Notes: generated by a model not told the origin, from the sequence alone. A stretch of 64,000 bases of DNA from Pseudomonas juntendi (GCF_009932375.1 NZ_BLJG01000063.1:1-64000); one strand, 5' to 3'; counted from the first letter of the stretch, positions 9,103 through 21,065 are shown. A program made the numbers and translations.

Positions 9103-10112
9103 CCAAGGTGCAACTGCTCGCATGGCTTGGCGCAGCCGAGCGCTCCAGCCGCTTCCGGCGGCTGGCACCTGTGGCACTGGCGGTGCTGCTGTTCAGCCTG
9201 GGCTGCGCGATTCGCCTGCCGGGCATGTTGCAGCAGCAGGGTGAAGAAGAGGGCAAGCACGCCGAGCTGAGCCGGCAGCAGGCTGCCACGCAGGCGCAGA
9301 TTGCCGAGTTGCAGGGGGTGCGGGCACAGCTGGCGAGCGATGGGCAGCGCTTGCAAAAGGCACAATGGCAGCTGGCTGCCGGCGAAAGCATGAGCGACCT
9401 GCTAGACCGTCTGTCGGTTTCGGGGCGCGAGCACGGCCTGCTCGTCGAGCGCCTCGATGTGCACGAGCAGCAGCAGCGGCAGGGCTTCAGCGTAGTGCCA
9501 CTGGAGTTGCAGGTGGTGGGCAGCTACCCAGCCTTGCGGGGCTGGCTGGACGAGTGGTTGGGGCAGGTGCGTGTCATGCACGGTCGCAGCATGCGCCTGG
9601 CAGCCGGCGGTGGCGAACCAGGCCTGCTGCGTTTGCAACTGCGGGTCGATGCCTATCACGCGCCGGTTGCCGGGGTGGCAGTCGCCATGCTTGCGCGGCT
9701 GCCTGCCAGGCCGGCAACGCGGGCACCGGCCATGGATCCGTTCGCCGCGTTGGCAACGCACCTGTCGGGTGGTTTGACCCGCGCGCCCCTGGCCCAGTTG
9801 GAAATGGTCGGCAGCCTGACGCGTGGGCAGGAACATCAAGCGCTGCTGCGGGCGGCCGGCAGGCTCTACCGCGTCCGCCTTGGGGACCGGGTAGGGCGTG
9901 ATCAAGGGATAGTGATGCACATCGGCCCGCGCCAGGTCGAAGTGCGCGAACGGTTGTTCATGGCGGGGGTGTGGCATGAACGCACGGCGTTCATCACCCT
10001 CGCAAAACGCCTGGGCAAGGAGGCCCCGGATCAGAATGAGAACGAGGATGATCTACCTGCTGGCGGCCCTGCTGCCCATGCCTCTGGCGACCGCGACGCC
10101 TTACCAGGGTGA
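9099..10112 (+). CDS. PilO-PilP fusion, pilus/secretin alignment protein
   Basis: This 337-residue frame appears to join two normally separate proteins. Residues about 1-200 look like PilO: a membrane helix at about 23-42 (LAPVALAVLLFSLGCAI), a coiled coil, then a ferredoxin-like periplasmic domain (FSVVPLELQVVGSYPALRGW). From about residue 215, DPFAALATHLSG opens a PilP-like region with the motif LAQLEMVGSL and a beta domain (YRVRLGDRVGRDQGIV) that in PilP contacts the secretin. The PilP half has no lipoprotein signal of its own. The GTG start overlaps the pilN stop. A sequencing frameshift is unlikely, because both halves and the linker lie in a single uninterrupted frame. The last 77 bp overlap pilQ. 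Confidence 0.75.
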   Translation: MTKVQLLAWLGAAERSSRFRRLAPVALAVLLFSLGCAIRLPGMLQQQGEEEGKHAELSRQQAATQAQIAELQGVRAQLASDGQRLQKAQWQLAAGESMSDLLDRLSVSGREHGLLVERLDVHEQQQRQGFSVVPLELQVVGSYPALRGWLDEWLGQVRVMHGRSMRLAAGGGEPGLLRLQLRVDAYHAPVAGVAVAMLARLPARPATRAPAMDPFAALATHLSGGLTRAPLAQLEMVGSLTRGQEHQALLRAAGRLYRVRLGDRVGRDQGIVMHIGPRQVEVRERLFMAGVWHERTAFITLAKRLGKEAPDQNENEDDLPAGGPAAHASGDRDALPG

Positions 10113-11304
10113 GCCGCTGTCGCTGCACTTTCAGGATGTCGAGATTCGCTCGGTTTTGCAGGTACTCGCCGACTATGCCGGCGTCAACCTGGTCGCCAGC
10201 GACGAGGTGCAGGGCAATGTCACCCTGCGCTTGCAGGATGTGCCGTGGGATCAGGCGCTGGACCTGGTCTTGCGCAGCAAAAGCCTCGCCCGGCGCCAGG
10301 AGGGCAATGTGTTGCTGGTGGCGCCGGCGGCCACGCTGGCTGCGCAAACTGCCGAAGCGCGTGCGGGGCAGGTGCTGGAGGCGCAGTTGCAGCCCATGCG
10401 CCGGGAGCTGTTGCCTGTTCACCATGCCAAGGCTGCCGAACTTGCGGAACTGCTCAAGACCAGCCTGGCCGACGAAAGCCTGCTCGCCAGTTGGGGCAGC
10501 CTGAGTGTCGATGAGCGCACCAATACCCTGGTGGCCTACCTGCCGGCCGAACGCCTCGATGAACTGCGGCAACTGGTGGCGCAGCTGGATGTGCCGGTGC
10601 GTCAGGTGGCGATCGAGGCGCGCATCGTCGAGGCCAACGTCGATTACGAGAAAGCCCTTGGGGTGCGCTGGGGTAGCCCTTTGTATGGCGACAACCCGCT
10701 GCCGGGCAAGTCGCTGTTCGTCGACCTGGGTGTCGAGCGGGCTGGCAGCAGCATCGGCCTTGGCCTGCTGCGCGGGGATGTGCTGCTGGACCTCGAACTC
10801 AGCGCCATGGAAAAAAGCGGCAATGGCGAGATCATTTCGCAACCCAAGGTGGTCACGGCCGACAAGGAAACGGCCAGGATCCTCAAGGGCACCGAGGTGC
10901 CCTACCAGGAAACCACCAAGAGCGGCGCCACCTCGGTTTCGTTCCGCGAGGCCTCGCTGTCGTTGGAGGTGACCCCGCAAATTACCCCGGACAACAAGGT
11001 AATCATGGCTGTCAGGGTGACCAAGGACGAACCGGATTACGTCAATGCCTTGAACAACGTACCGCCGATCCGCAAGAACGAGGTGAATGCCAAGGTTCGC
11101 GTGGCCGACGGCGAAACGATCGTGATTGGCGGCGTGTACTCGACCTCGCAAAACAATGTGGTCGACAAGGTGCCATTTTTGGGTGATCTGCCGTATGTTG
11201 GGCGGCTGTTTCGACGCGATGCATTACAAGAGAAAAAATCCGAGCTGCTGGTCTTCCTGACTCCGCGTATCATGAGTGACCAGGCGATTGCTGTGAGTCG
11301 TTGA
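10036..11304 (+). CDS. pilQ: short PilQ/HofQ-like secretin
   Basis: Secretins form the outer-membrane ring for pili or DNA uptake. After a signal peptide ending near ATATP, the protein goes straight into an STN/N0 domain ([24 protein letters not shown]), one N1-type domain and the secretin core ([14 protein letters not shown] and [15 protein letters not shown], about residues 310-400). At 422 residues it lacks the AMIN peptidoglycan-binding repeats of the roughly 710-residue P. aeruginosa PilQ and matches HofQ/ComE secretins in length. AAGGAGG lies 12 nt before the chosen ATG; an ATG at 10048 is also possible. It starts inside the PilO-PilP frame. Confidence 0.88.
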   Translation: MRTRMIYLLAALLPMPLATATPYQGEPLSLHFQDVEIRSVLQVLADYAGVNLVASDEVQGNVTLRLQDVPWDQALDLVLRSKSLARRQEGNVLLVAPAATLAAQTAEARAGQVLEAQLQPMRRELLPVHHAKAAELAELLKTSLADESLLASWGSLSVDERTNTLVAYLPAERLDELRQLVAQLDVPVRQVAIEARIVEANVDYEKALGVRWGSPLYGDNPLPGKSLFVDLGVERAGSSIGLGLLRGDVLLDLELSAMEKSGNGEIISQPKVVTADKETARILKGTEVPYQETTKSGATSVSFREASLSLEVTPQITPDNKVIMAVRVTKDEPDYVNALNNVPPIRKNEVNAKVRVADGETIVIGGVYSTSQNNVVDKVPFLGDLPYVGRLFRRDALQEKKSELLVFLTPRIMSDQAIAVSR

Positions 11305-11308
11305 TTCT

Positions 11309-11827
11309 GTGCGAAATTTGATACTTGTGGGGCCCATGGGTGCTGGTAAAAGCACCATCGGCCGCCTATTGGCCAAAGAGCTGCGCCTGCTGTTCAAGGA
11401 TTCCGACAAGGAAATCGAACTGCGTTGCGGCGCCAACATCCCGTGGATTTTCGACAAGGAAGGCGAGCCGGGTTTCCGTGATCGCGAGCAAGCGATGATT
11501 GCCGAGCTGTGTGGCCTCGACGGCGTGGTCCTGGCCACCGGTGGCGGTGCCGTCATGCGCGAAGCCAACCGCCAGGCGCTGCACCAGGGCGGCCGGGTAA
11601 TCTACCTGCACGCCTCGGTCGAACAGCAGGTCGGCCGCACGGCGCGCGACCGCAATCGCCCGCTGCTGCGCACCGCCAACCCCGAGGCCACCTTGCGGAA
11701 CCTGCTGGAAACCCGCGACCCGCTCTACCGCGAGATCGCCGACCTGGTCGTAGAAACCGACGAGCGGCCACCACGCATGGTGGTGATCGACATCCTCGAG
11801 CGCTTGCAGCAGTTGCCGCCCCGTTAA
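11309..11827 (+). CDS. aroK: shikimate kinase
   Basis: AroK phosphorylates shikimate at the 3-hydroxyl with ATP, the fifth step toward chorismate and the aromatic amino acids. The 172-residue product has Walker A (GPMGAGKST, residues 8-16), the shikimate-binding GFRDRE region and the GGGAV loop ([10 protein letters not shown]). A GTG start at 11309 lies 4 bp after the pilQ stop without a clear ribosome binding site, so it may be translated by re-initiation. The aroK-aroB pair downstream of pil/hof genes is conserved across gammaproteobacteria. Confidence 0.95.
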   Translation: MRNLILVGPMGAGKSTIGRLLAKELRLLFKDSDKEIELRCGANIPWIFDKEGEPGFRDREQAMIAELCGLDGVVLATGGGAVMREANRQALHQGGRVIYLHASVEQQVGRTARDRNRPLLRTANPEATLRNLLETRDPLYREIADLVVETDERPPRMVVIDILERLQQLPPR

Positions 11828-11924
11828 CCCGGGACTATTCTCGGCCACCAGCGCCGAGGCGAGGTTCAACGTTACCGCGCAGGTCGCCAGAACGGCACCG
11901 CGCCCAAGAACATTGTGGGGATAC

Positions 11925-13022
11925 ATGCAGACACTGAAGGTCGACCTGGGCGAGCGTAGCTACCCGATCTACATTGGCGAAGGCCTGCTGGACCAGCCCG
12001 AGCTGCTCGCGCCGCACATTGCCGGCCGGCAGGTTGCCATCGTCTCCAACGAGACCGTCGCGCCGCTGTATCTCGACCGCCTGGCCAAGACCCTGGGGGC
12101 CTACTCGGTGCTGCCAGTGGTACTGCCCGATGGCGAAGCCCACAAGAACTGGGAAACCCTGCAACTGATCTTCGATGGCCTGCTGACGGCGCGGCATGAC
12201 CGCCGTACCACCGTGGTCGCCCTGGGCGGCGGGGTGGTGGGTGACATGGCCGGCTTTGCCGCTGCCTGCTATCAGCGGGGCGTGGACTTCATCCAGGTGC
12301 CGACCACCCTGTTGTCCCAGGTCGACTCCTCGGTAGGCGGCAAGACCGGCATCAACCACCCGCTGGGCAAGAACATGGTCGGCGCCTTCTACCAGCCCAA
12401 CGCGGTGCTGATCGATACCACCAGCCTGAAGACCTTGCCGGCGCGCGAGCTTTCGGCAGGCCTGGCCGAAGTGATCAAGTACGGGCTGATCTGTGACATG
12501 CCCTTCCTCGCCTGGCTCGAAGACAATATGCAGGCCCTGCGTACCCTCGACTCGGCAGCCCTGACCGAAGCCATTCGCCGCTCGTGTGCGGCCAAGGCCG
12601 CAGTGGTGGGCGCCGACGAACGCGAGTCTGGCGTGCGGGCCACGCTGAACTTGGGGCATACCTTCGGGCATGCCATCGAAACCCACATGGGCTATGGCGT
12701 GTGGCTGCACGGCGAAGCCGTGGCGGCGGGCACGGTCATGGCCCTGGAAATGTCCATGCGCCTTGGCTGGCTCGACCAGGCCGAGCGCGATCGCGGAATC
12801 CGCCTGTTGCAGGACGCAGGTTTGCCGGTGGTGCCACCACAGGAAATGACCCCGGCGCATTTCATGGAGCACATGGCGGTCGACAAGAAGGTGCTCGACG
12901 GGCGTCTGCGTCTGGTGCTGCTGCGCCAGATGGGCGAGGCCGTGGTCACCGACGACTATCCGAAAGAGATTCTACAGGCCACGCTGTCGGCGGATTACCG
13001 CGCGATCGTGGCCCAGCTTTGA
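11925..13022 (+). CDS. aroB: 3-dehydroquinate synthase
   Basis: AroB converts DAHP to 3-dehydroquinate using NAD+ and a divalent metal, the second step of the shikimate pathway. The 365-residue protein shows the NAD-binding [13 protein letters not shown], the [11 protein letters not shown] substrate loop, and the metal-binding Glu/His set in [22 protein letters not shown] and [11 protein letters not shown] chose ATG 11925 ([13 protein letters not shown]) with GGGGA upstream, over an in-frame ATG 12 bp earlier. It sits 97 bp after aroK in the same operon. Confidence 0.96.
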   Translation: MQTLKVDLGERSYPIYIGEGLLDQPELLAPHIAGRQVAIVSNETVAPLYLDRLAKTLGAYSVLPVVLPDGEAHKNWETLQLIFDGLLTARHDRRTTVVALGGGVVGDMAGFAAACYQRGVDFIQVPTTLLSQVDSSVGGKTGINHPLGKNMVGAFYQPNAVLIDTTSLKTLPARELSAGLAEVIKYGLICDMPFLAWLEDNMQALRTLDSAALTEAIRRSCAAKAAVVGADERESGVRATLNLGHTFGHAIETHMGYGVWLHGEAVAAGTVMALEMSMRLGWLDQAERDRGIRLLQDAGLPVVPPQEMTPAHFMEHMAVDKKVLDGRLRLVLLRQMGEAVVTDDYPKEILQATLSADYRAIVAQL

Positions 13023-13037
13023 GGTTGTGACAGCGCA

Positions 13038-14627
13038 ATGACCAGTTTGCATGCCGATGAGGCCTTTCTCGACCATTACCAGTTGAGCCACGATCCGTTC
13101 GCACCGCGGGTGCCCGGCTTCAAGTTTTTCCCTGCCCAGCGCAAGCCTGTGCTCGGCCAGCTGCACCACCTGGCTCGCTACAGCCAACTGATGCTGGTCG
13201 TTACCGGCCCGCAGGGTAGCGGCAAGACCCTGCTGCGCCAGGCGCTGGTGGCCAGTACCAACAAGCAGGCGGTGCAGAGCGTCGTGGTGTCCGCCCGTGG
13301 TGCCAGCGATGCTGCCAGTGTATTGGGCCAGGTCGCGCAGAACCTGGACGTGGCCCAGCCGGAGATGCAGGCGATCCTGTCCAAGGTGGTGCAACTGGCA
13401 CTCACCGGGCAGGAAGTGTACTTGCTGGTGGACGATGCGGAACAACTCGACGAGTCGGCACTCCAAGCGTTGCTGGAGTTGGCGGCGGGGGTGCCGGAAG
13501 GGCGCCCGCACGTGTTCCTGTTTGGTGAGCCCTCGCTGATTGCAGGGTTGGACGAGCTCAATGTCGAGGAAGAACGCTTCCACATCATCGAGCTGGCCCC
13601 CTACAGTGAAGAGGAAACCCGCGAATACCTGGAGCAGCGCCTGGAAGGCGCAGGCCGGGGCATCGAGGTGTTCAGCCGTGAACAGATTGTCGATATCCAT
13701 GAAAACTCCGACGGCTGGCCTGGCAACATCAACCAGGTCGCCCGTGACACTTTGATCGAAGCCATGATCGCCAGCCGGACGACGGCCAAGCGACCATCCA
13801 TGGGGTTCAAGATGCCAAAAAAACATGTGCTCGCGCTGTCTGCCGTGGTCGTGGTTGCCGTTGCAGCTGCCGTGTTGATGCCCAAGAAGGGCGAAAAAGC
13901 GCCGGCCGACGCACCGGCTGCCCAGGCTCAGTTACCGCTTGGCGACGGCAAGCAGGGCGCCAACATCGAGTTCTCTGGCTCGTCCCAGCCGGTGCCGCTG
14001 CCACTGGGGGGCCAGTCGCAGCCGGTGATGCGCGAGCCGCTGGCCCAGGCCGCAGGCATGGGTGAGGGGGAAGAAGGCAGCCCGGCTGGCGATACCGCCC
14101 TGCAGCCTGGCAACCCGCCGCCGACCGTGACCACCATCGCCCCGCCGCAAGGCGTAGCGGCGGGCCCCGCGCCGACGCCTGCGCAACCCGTGCAGCAGGT
14201 TGCGCCTGCGCAAAAACCGGTCGCAACCCAGCCTGCCAAGCCGGTTGCGACGGCCAAGCCGGCCCCGGCACCGACCCAGGTCGCCGTGGCCAAGCCGGCC
14301 GCCAAGCCTGCTGAAAAACCAGCCGCTGGCGGCACTGGCAACAGCAGCTGGTACGCCGGGCAGAAACCGGGCAATTACGTGGTGCAGATCCTCGGCACCA
14401 GCTCCGAGGCCTCGGCGCAGGCGTACGTGAAAGCCCAGGGTGGCGACTATCGCTACTTCAAGAAAGACCTGCAAGGCAAGCCGCTGTATGTGGTCACTTA
14501 CGGCAGTTTCGCCAGCCGCGATGCTGCGGTTGCCGCAATCAAGAACTTGCCAGCGAAGGTCCAGGCTGGTAAACCTTGGCCACGTACCGTCGCCAGCGTC
14601 CAACAAGAGCTGGCCTCGGCCCGCTGA
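13038..14627 (+). CDS. DamX-like AAA/SPOR-domain cell-division protein
   Basis: This is a 529-residue inner-membrane protein. The N-terminal AAA ATPase region resembles ExeA (FFPAQRKPVL, Walker A GPQGSGKT at about residue 57, and VYLLVDDAEQLDE as Walker B). A single membrane helix follows at about 260-278, then a long Pro/Ala/Gln-rich periplasmic linker (about 285-435), and a C-terminal SPOR domain (YVVQILGTSSEASAQAYV, about 445-520). SPOR domains bind glycan strands stripped of stem peptides at division sites. The position after aroB is that of DamX in enterobacteria, but here an intact ATPase precedes the helix. Whether ATP is hydrolysed cannot be told from sequence. Confidence 0.85.
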   Translation: MTSLHADEAFLDHYQLSHDPFAPRVPGFKFFPAQRKPVLGQLHHLARYSQLMLVVTGPQGSGKTLLRQALVASTNKQAVQSVVVSARGASDAASVLGQVAQNLDVAQPEMQAILSKVVQLALTGQEVYLLVDDAEQLDESALQALLELAAGVPEGRPHVFLFGEPSLIAGLDELNVEEERFHIIELAPYSEEETREYLEQRLEGAGRGIEVFSREQIVDIHENSDGWPGNINQVARDTLIEAMIASRTTAKRPSMGFKMPKKHVLALSAVVVVAVAAAVLMPKKGEKAPADAPAAQAQLPLGDGKQGANIEFSGSSQPVPLPLGGQSQPVMREPLAQAAGMGEGEEGSPAGDTALQPGNPPPTVTTIAPPQGVAAGPAPTPAQPVQQVAPAQKPVATQPAKPVATAKPAPAPTQVAVAKPAAKPAEKPAAGGTGNSSWYAGQKPGNYVVQILGTSSEASAQAYVKAQGGDYRYFKKDLQGKPLYVVTYGSFASRDAAVAAIKNLPAKVQAGKPWPRTVASVQQELASAR

Positions 14628-14687
14628 TACCTGCCGGGCGGCACCACCCCGCTGCCCTGTTGCTAAGCGAATTCTAGCTTTCGACTA

Positions 14688-14720
14688 GCCTGCTGCGCCC
14701 GAGCGCGGCAGGCTTTTCTG
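14688..14720 (+). terminator. intrinsic terminator after the damX-like gene
   Basis: GCCTGCTGCGC pairs with GCGCGGCAGGC (one G-T wobble) around a 4-nt loop and is followed by TTTTCT. It separates the pil-aro operon from gltB. Confidence 0.8.
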
Positions 14721-14831
14721 TCCCAGACTGCCGGCCACAAGCCCCGAGTTGCAGTCATGGCTGAAACGCTTCAGACTCAAGTCAAGCGCCTATCACGGTG
14801 CATGACGCAAAAACATTCAAAATGGCGACAT

Positions 14832-14860
14832 AAATTTTCAATGGTGAGACATGAAAATTT
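14832..14860 (+). promoter_or_regulatory. 9-bp inverted repeat in the gltB upstream region
   Basis: AAATTTTCA and its exact complement TGAAAATTT are separated by 11 nt, about 140 bp before gltB. The gap from 14721 to 15001 is markedly more A+T-rich than its surroundings and holds no credible gene. The repeat could be a protein-binding site or an RNA hairpin. No clear -35/-10 pair was identified. Function is inference from position only. Confidence 0.45.
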
Positions 14861-15001
14861 GTGGGCATCGCTGTCGCTGTGCAACAATGGTTTTCCATGG
14901 CCACCGCAAAAAAGCTGGCGTTTGATCGGCGTGGATGGTAAGTGGTTGTTAAAAAAAGAGATTTGCCTCCGTTGAGAGGTGAACCTGGTGAGAATGTGTC
15001 T

Positions 15002-18000
15002 ATGAAAACAGGTCTGTACCATCCCGAAGAATTCAAGGACAACTGTGGTTTTGGCCTGATCGCCCATATGACGGGCGAGGCGAGCCACCACCTTCTGCAA
15101 ACCGCCATGCAGGCACTGACTTGCATGACCCACCGCGGTGGCATCAACGCCGACGGCAAGACCGGTGACGGTTGCGGTCTGCTGATTCAGAAGCCCGATC
15201 AGTTCCTGCGTGCCATGGCCCAGGAGCATTTTGCCGTCGAGTTGCCCAAGCAGTACGCCGTTGGCATGGTGTTCTTCAACCAGGACCCGGTCAAAGCCGA
15301 AGCTGCACGTGCCAACATGGATCGCGAGATCATCGCTGCCGGGCTGAAGCTGGTTGGCTGGCGCAAGGTGCCGATCGACACCAGCGTTCTCGGCCGCCTG
15401 GCCATGGAGCGCCTGCCGCAGATCGAGCAGGTGTTCATCGGCGGTGAGGGCCTGAGCGACCAGGAATTCGCCATCAAGCTGTTCAGCGCCCGGCGCCGTT
15501 CGTCGGTTGCCAACGCCGATGACGCCGACCACTACATCTGCAGCTTCTCGCACAAGACCATCATCTACAAAGGCCTGATGATGCCGCGCGATCTCGCGGC
15601 GTTTTACCCGGACCTGGGTGACGAGCGCCTGCAAACGGCGATCTGCGTGTTCCACCAGCGCTTCTCGACCAACACCCTGCCGAAGTGGCCGCTGGCGCAG
15701 CCGTTCCGCTTCCTCGCCCACAACGGCGAGATCAACACCATTACCGGTAACCGCAACTGGGCCATGGCCCGTCGCACCAAGTTCGCCAACGACCTGATCC
15801 CCGACCTCGCAGAGCTTGGCCCGCTGGTCAACCGCGTCGGTTCGGACTCCTCGAGCATGGACAACATGCTGGAGCTGATGGTCACCGGCGGTATCGACCT
15901 GTTCCGCGGCGTGCGCATGCTGGTACCACCAGCCTGGCAGAACGTCGAGACCATGGACGCCGACCTGCGCGCGTTCTACGAATACAACTCCATGCACATG
16001 GAGCCGTGGGACGGTCCGGCCGGTATCGTCATGACCGAAGGCCGCCACGCGGTGTGCCTGCTCGACCGTAACGGCCTGCGCCCGGCGCGCTGGGTGACCA
16101 CCACCAATGGCTACATCACCATCGCCTCTGAAATCGGCGTGTGGGGCTACCAGCCTGAGGAAGTATTGGCCAAGGGCCGCGTGGGCCCGGGCCAGATCCT
16201 TGCCGTGGACACCGAAACCGGGCAGATCCTCGATACCGATGCCATCGACGACCGCCTGAAGTCGCGCCACCCGTACAAGCGTTGGCTGCGTCAGCACGCC
16301 ACGCGTATCCAGGCGACGCTGACCGACGACCAGGGCGTGGCCAGCTACGACGCTGACCAGCTCAAGCAATACATGAAAATGTTCCAGGTCACCTTCGAAG
16401 AGCGTGACCAGGTACTGCGCCCGTTGGGTGAGCAGGGCCAGGAGGCCGTTGGCTCGATGGGTGACGACACGCCGATGGCTGTGCTGTCGCAACGTGTGCG
16501 TTCGCCATACGACTTCTTCCGCCAACAGTTCGCCCAGGTGACCAACCCACCGATCGACCCGCTGCGCGAAGCGATCGTGATGTCGCTGGAAATCTGCCTC
16601 GGCGCTGAGCGCAACATTTTCCAGGAGTCCCCGGAGCACGCCTCGCGGGTGATCCTCAGCTCGCCAGTCATTTCCCCGGCCAAGTGGCGTTCGCTGATGA
16701 ACCTGGAGCGTGAAGGCTTCGAGCGTCAGCTGATCGACCTCAACTATGAGCAGAGCGTCGGCCTGGAAGCGGCGATCCGCAACATTGCCGACCAGGCTGA
16801 AGAAGCCGTGCGCGCGGGCAAGACCCAGCTGGTGCTGAGCGACCGCTACATTGCCCCGGGCAAGCTGCCTGTGCACGCTTCGCTGGCCGTGGGTGCCGTA
16901 CACCACCGCCTGACCGAGCAGGGCCTGCGTTGCGACAGCAACATCCTGGTGGAAACCGCCACAGCCCGCGACCCGCATCACTTCGCCGTGCTGCTGGGCT
17001 TCGGTGCCTCGGCCGTCTACCCGTACCTGTCCTACGAAGTGCTCGCCGACCTGATTCGTACCGGTGAAGTGCTGGGCGACCTGGACGAGGTGTTCAAGTA
17101 CTACCGCAAAGGCATTTCCAAGGGCTTGCTGAAGATCCTGTCGAAGATGGGTATCTCCACCATCGCCTCGTACCGGGGTGCGCAGCTGTTCGAAGCCATC
17201 GGCCTGTCCGAAGAAGTGGTCGGCCTGAGCTTCAAGGGGGTGTCCAGCCGCATCAAGGGTGCACGCTTCGAAGACCTGGAAAGCGACCAGAAGCTGCTGG
17301 CAGCCGAAGCCTGGAGCGCGCGCAAGCCGATCCAGCAAGGCGGCCTGCTGAAGTTCGTGCACGGTGGCGAGTACCACGCCTACAACCCGGACGTGGTCAA
17401 CACGCTGCAGGCTGCAGTGCAGCAGGGTGACTACGCCAAGTTCAAGGAATACACCACGCTGGTCGACCAGCGCCCGGTGTCGATGATCCGCGACCTGCTG
17501 AAGGTCAAGGTGGCCGACCAGCCGTTGGCGCTGGAACAGGTCGAGCCGCTGGAGGCCATCCTCAAGCGCTTCGACTCCGCCGGTATTTCCCTTGGCGCCC
17601 TGTCGCCGGAAGCGCACGAAGCCTTGGCCGAGGCGATGAACCGCCTCGGCGCGCGCTCCAACTCCGGTGAGGGTGGCGAAGACCCGTCGCGCTACGGCAC
17701 CATCCGCAGCTCGAAGATCAAGCAGGTGGCCACCGGCCGCTTTGGTGTGACCCCGGAATACCTGGTGAACGCCGAAGTGCTGCAGATCAAGGTGGCCCAG
17801 GGCGCCAAGCCCGGCGAGGGCGGCCAGCTGCCAGGCGGCAAGGTCAATGGCCTGATCGCCAAGCTGCGCTATGCGGTACCCGGCGTGACCCTGATCTCGC
17901 CGCCACCGCACCACGACATTTACTCGATCGAAGACCTGGCCCAGCTGATCTACGACCTCAAGCAGGTCAACCCGCAGGCCCTGGTGTCGGTCAAGCTGGT

Positions 18001-19447
18001 GGCAGAGGCTGGCGTGGGCACCATTGCCGCCGGTGTGGCCAAGGCTTATGCCGACCTGATCACCATTTCCGGCTATGACGGTGGTACCGGTGCGTCGCCG
18101 CTGACCTCGATCAAGTACGCCGGCGCCCCGTGGGAACTGGGCCTGGCCGAAACCCACCAGACCCTGCGCGGCAACGACCTGCGCGGCAAGGTGCGGGTAC
18201 AGACCGACGGTGGCCTGAAAACCGGCCTGGACGTGATCAAGGCTGCCATCCTCGGCGCCGAAAGCTTCGGCTTTGGCACCGCGCCCATGATCGCCTTGGG
18301 CTGCAAGTACCTGCGCATCTGCCACCTGAACAACTGCGCGACCGGCGTAGCCACGCAGAATGACAAGCTGCGCAAGGACCACTACATCGGCACCGTCGAC
18401 ATGGTGATCAATTTCTTCACCTTCGTCGCCGAAGAAACCCGTGAGTGGCTGGCCAAGCTGGGCGTGCGCAGCCTCGGCGAACTGATCGGCCGTACCGACC
18501 TGCTCGACGTGCTGCCAGGCGACACCGAGCGTCAGCGGTACCTGGACCTGTCGCCGCTGCTGGGCAGCTCGCACATTCCGGCAGACAAGCCACAGTTCTG
18601 CGAAGTCGACAGGAACCCGCCGTTCGACGAAGGCCACCTGGCCGAGAAGATGGTGGAAATGGCCATGCCGGCCATTCGTGACCAGGCCGGTGGCGAGTTC
18701 AGCCTCGACATCTGCAACTGCGACCGTTCCATCGGTGCGCGTGTATCGGGCGAGATCGCCCGCCTGCACGGCAACCAGGGCATGGCCGCGGCGCCGATCA
18801 CGTTCCGCTTCAAAGGGACCGCGGGCCAGAGCTTCGGTGTGTGGAACGCCGGTGGCCTGAACCTGCACCTGGAAGGCGACGCCAACGACTACGTCGGCAA
18901 GGGCATGACCGGTGGCAAGCTCACCATCGTGCCGCCTGCTGGCAGCCCGTTCGCCACCCAGGACAGCGCCATCCTCGGCAACACCTGCCTGTACGGTGCC
19001 ACTGGCGGCAAACTGTTTGCCGCCGGTACTGCCGGCGAGCGCTTCGCTGTCCGTAACTCCGGCGCCCACGCTGTTGTCGAGGGTACCGGCGATCACTGCT
19101 GTGAATACATGACCGGCGGCTTTGTCTGCGTGCTGGGCAACACCGGTTACAACTTCGGTTCTGGCATGACTGGCGGCTTCGCCTACGTGCTCGACATGGA
19201 CAACAGCTTCGTCGACAAGCTCAACCACGAGCTGGTGGAAATCCAGCGTATCAGTGGGGAAGCCATGGAAGCTTACCGCAGCCATCTGGCGCGGGTCCTT
19301 GCCGAGTATGTGGAGGAGACCGGCAGCGAGTGGGGGCGTGAGCTCTCGGAGAACTTGGACGACTACGTGCGGCGCTTCTGGCTGGTCAAGCCCAAGGCAG
19401 CCAACCTGAAGCAACTGCTGTCCAGCACTCGCGCCAACCCGCAGTAA
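15002..19447 (+). CDS. gltB: glutamate synthase (NADPH) large subunit
   Basis: GltB makes two glutamates from glutamine and 2-oxoglutarate and, with GltD, is the main route of ammonia assimilation at low nitrogen. The 1481-residue chain starts [18 protein letters not shown]. The nucleophile Cys15 becomes N-terminal after removal of a 14-residue propeptide. A class II amidotransferase domain comes first, then the central and FMN-binding synthase domains. A 3Fe-4S cysteine group lies at about 1100-1113 ([16 protein letters not shown]), followed by the C-terminal beta-helix of Gly-rich repeats ([16 protein letters not shown]). I chose ATG 15002, matching the family N-terminus, over an ATG 60 bp upstream. 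It is followed by gltD after a repeat-bearing gap. Confidence 0.98.
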   Translation: MKTGLYHPEEFKDNCGFGLIAHMTGEASHHLLQTAMQALTCMTHRGGINADGKTGDGCGLLIQKPDQFLRAMAQEHFAVELPKQYAVGMVFFNQDPVKAEAARANMDREIIAAGLKLVGWRKVPIDTSVLGRLAMERLPQIEQVFIGGEGLSDQEFAIKLFSARRRSSVANADDADHYICSFSHKTIIYKGLMMPRDLAAFYPDLGDERLQTAICVFHQRFSTNTLPKWPLAQPFRFLAHNGEINTITGNRNWAMARRTKFANDLIPDLAELGPLVNRVGSDSSSMDNMLELMVTGGIDLFRGVRMLVPPAWQNVETMDADLRAFYEYNSMHMEPWDGPAGIVMTEGRHAVCLLDRNGLRPARWVTTTNGYITIASEIGVWGYQPEEVLAKGRVGPGQILAVDTETGQILDTDAIDDRLKSRHPYKRWLRQHATRIQATLTDDQGVASYDADQLKQYMKMFQVTFEERDQVLRPLGEQGQEAVGSMGDDTPMAVLSQRVRSPYDFFRQQFAQVTNPPIDPLREAIVMSLEICLGAERNIFQESPEHASRVILSSPVISPAKWRSLMNLEREGFERQLIDLNYEQSVGLEAAIRNIADQAEEAVRAGKTQLVLSDRYIAPGKLPVHASLAVGAVHHRLTEQGLRCDSNILVETATARDPHHFAVLLGFGASAVYPYLSYEVLADLIRTGEVLGDLDEVFKYYRKGISKGLLKILSKMGISTIASYRGAQLFEAIGLSEEVVGLSFKGVSSRIKGARFEDLESDQKLLAAEAWSARKPIQQGGLLKFVHGGEYHAYNPDVVNTLQAAVQQGDYAKFKEYTTLVDQRPVSMIRDLLKVKVADQPLALEQVEPLEAILKRFDSAGISLGALSPEAHEALAEAMNRLGARSNSGEGGEDPSRYGTIRSSKIKQVATGRFGVTPEYLVNAEVLQIKVAQGAKPGEGGQLPGGKVNGLIAKLRYAVPGVTLISPPPHHDIYSIEDLAQLIYDLKQVNPQALVSVKLVAEAGVGTIAAGVAKAYADLITISGYDGGTGASPLTSIKYAGAPWELGLAETHQTLRGNDLRGKVRVQTDGGLKTGLDVIKAAILGAESFGFGTAPMIALGCKYLRICHLNNCATGVATQNDKLRKDHYIGTVDMVINFFTFVAEETREWLAKLGVRSLGELIGRTDLLDVLPGDTERQRYLDLSPLLGSSHIPADKPQFCEVDRNPPFDEGHLAEKMVEMAMPAIRDQAGGEFSLDICNCDRSIGARVSGEIARLHGNQGMAAAPITFRFKGTAGQSFGVWNAGGLNLHLEGDANDYVGKGMTGGKLTIVPPAGSPFATQDSAILGNTCLYGATGGKLFAAGTAGERFAVRNSGAHAVVEGTGDHCCEYMTGGFVCVLGNTGYNFGSGMTGGFAYVLDMDNSFVDKLNHELVEIQRISGEAMEAYRSHLARVLAEYVEETGSEWGRELSENLDDYVRRFWLVKPKAANLKQLLSSTRANPQ

Positions 19448-19554
19448 CAACAGCTGCAAGTGGCAAGCCTCAAGCTGCACGCAGAAGCAGCACGAGGTTT
19501 GCCCGGCTTAAGTGATCGTCTTGCAGTTTGCAGCGTGTAGCTTGCAGCTGCTGT
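19448..19554. repeat. AGCTTGCAGC-type hairpin element between gltB and gltD
   Basis: CAGCTGCAAG (19451-19460) and CTTGCAGCTG (19541-19550) are perfect inverted arms that extend further with one mismatch. Degenerate copies of the same unit lie between them. The element fills nearly the whole intergenic gap inside the gltBD operon. Confidence 0.65.
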
Positions 19555-19567
19555 AAAGAGGTTTTGA

Positions 19568-20989
<1,422 letters not shown>

Positions 20990-21000
20990 TTCTCGACCTG

Positions 21001-21065
21001 TTCGCGGGCACGCCCGCTCCCACAGGGTTCAGCGCAGAACCTGTGGGAGCGGGCGTGCCCGCGAA
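21001..21065. repeat. paired REP elements in inverted orientation
   Basis: Two perfect 26-bp inverted arms (21001-21026 and 21040-21065) flank a 13-bp spacer. Each contains the pseudomonad REP core TTCGCGGGCACGCCCGC followed by TCCCACAGG. Such pairs form long hairpins at gene ends. Here it follows gltD directly and may also stop or stabilise its transcript. The remaining 21066-21183 holds the hemE upstream region without a clear promoter. Confidence 0.9.

Noticed and set aside
14757..14975. A 72-codon plus-strand frame in the gltB leader
   Set aside because: No clear ribosome binding site or recognisable sequence. It spans the inverted repeat, and the region looks regulatory.
14777..19480. 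A 1567-codon open frame on the minus strand opposite gltB
   Set aside because: It lies wholly antisense to an unmistakable glutamate synthase, has no recognisable domain, and is His/Val/Gln/Gly-rich as expected for a codon-bias shadow in GC-rich DNA.
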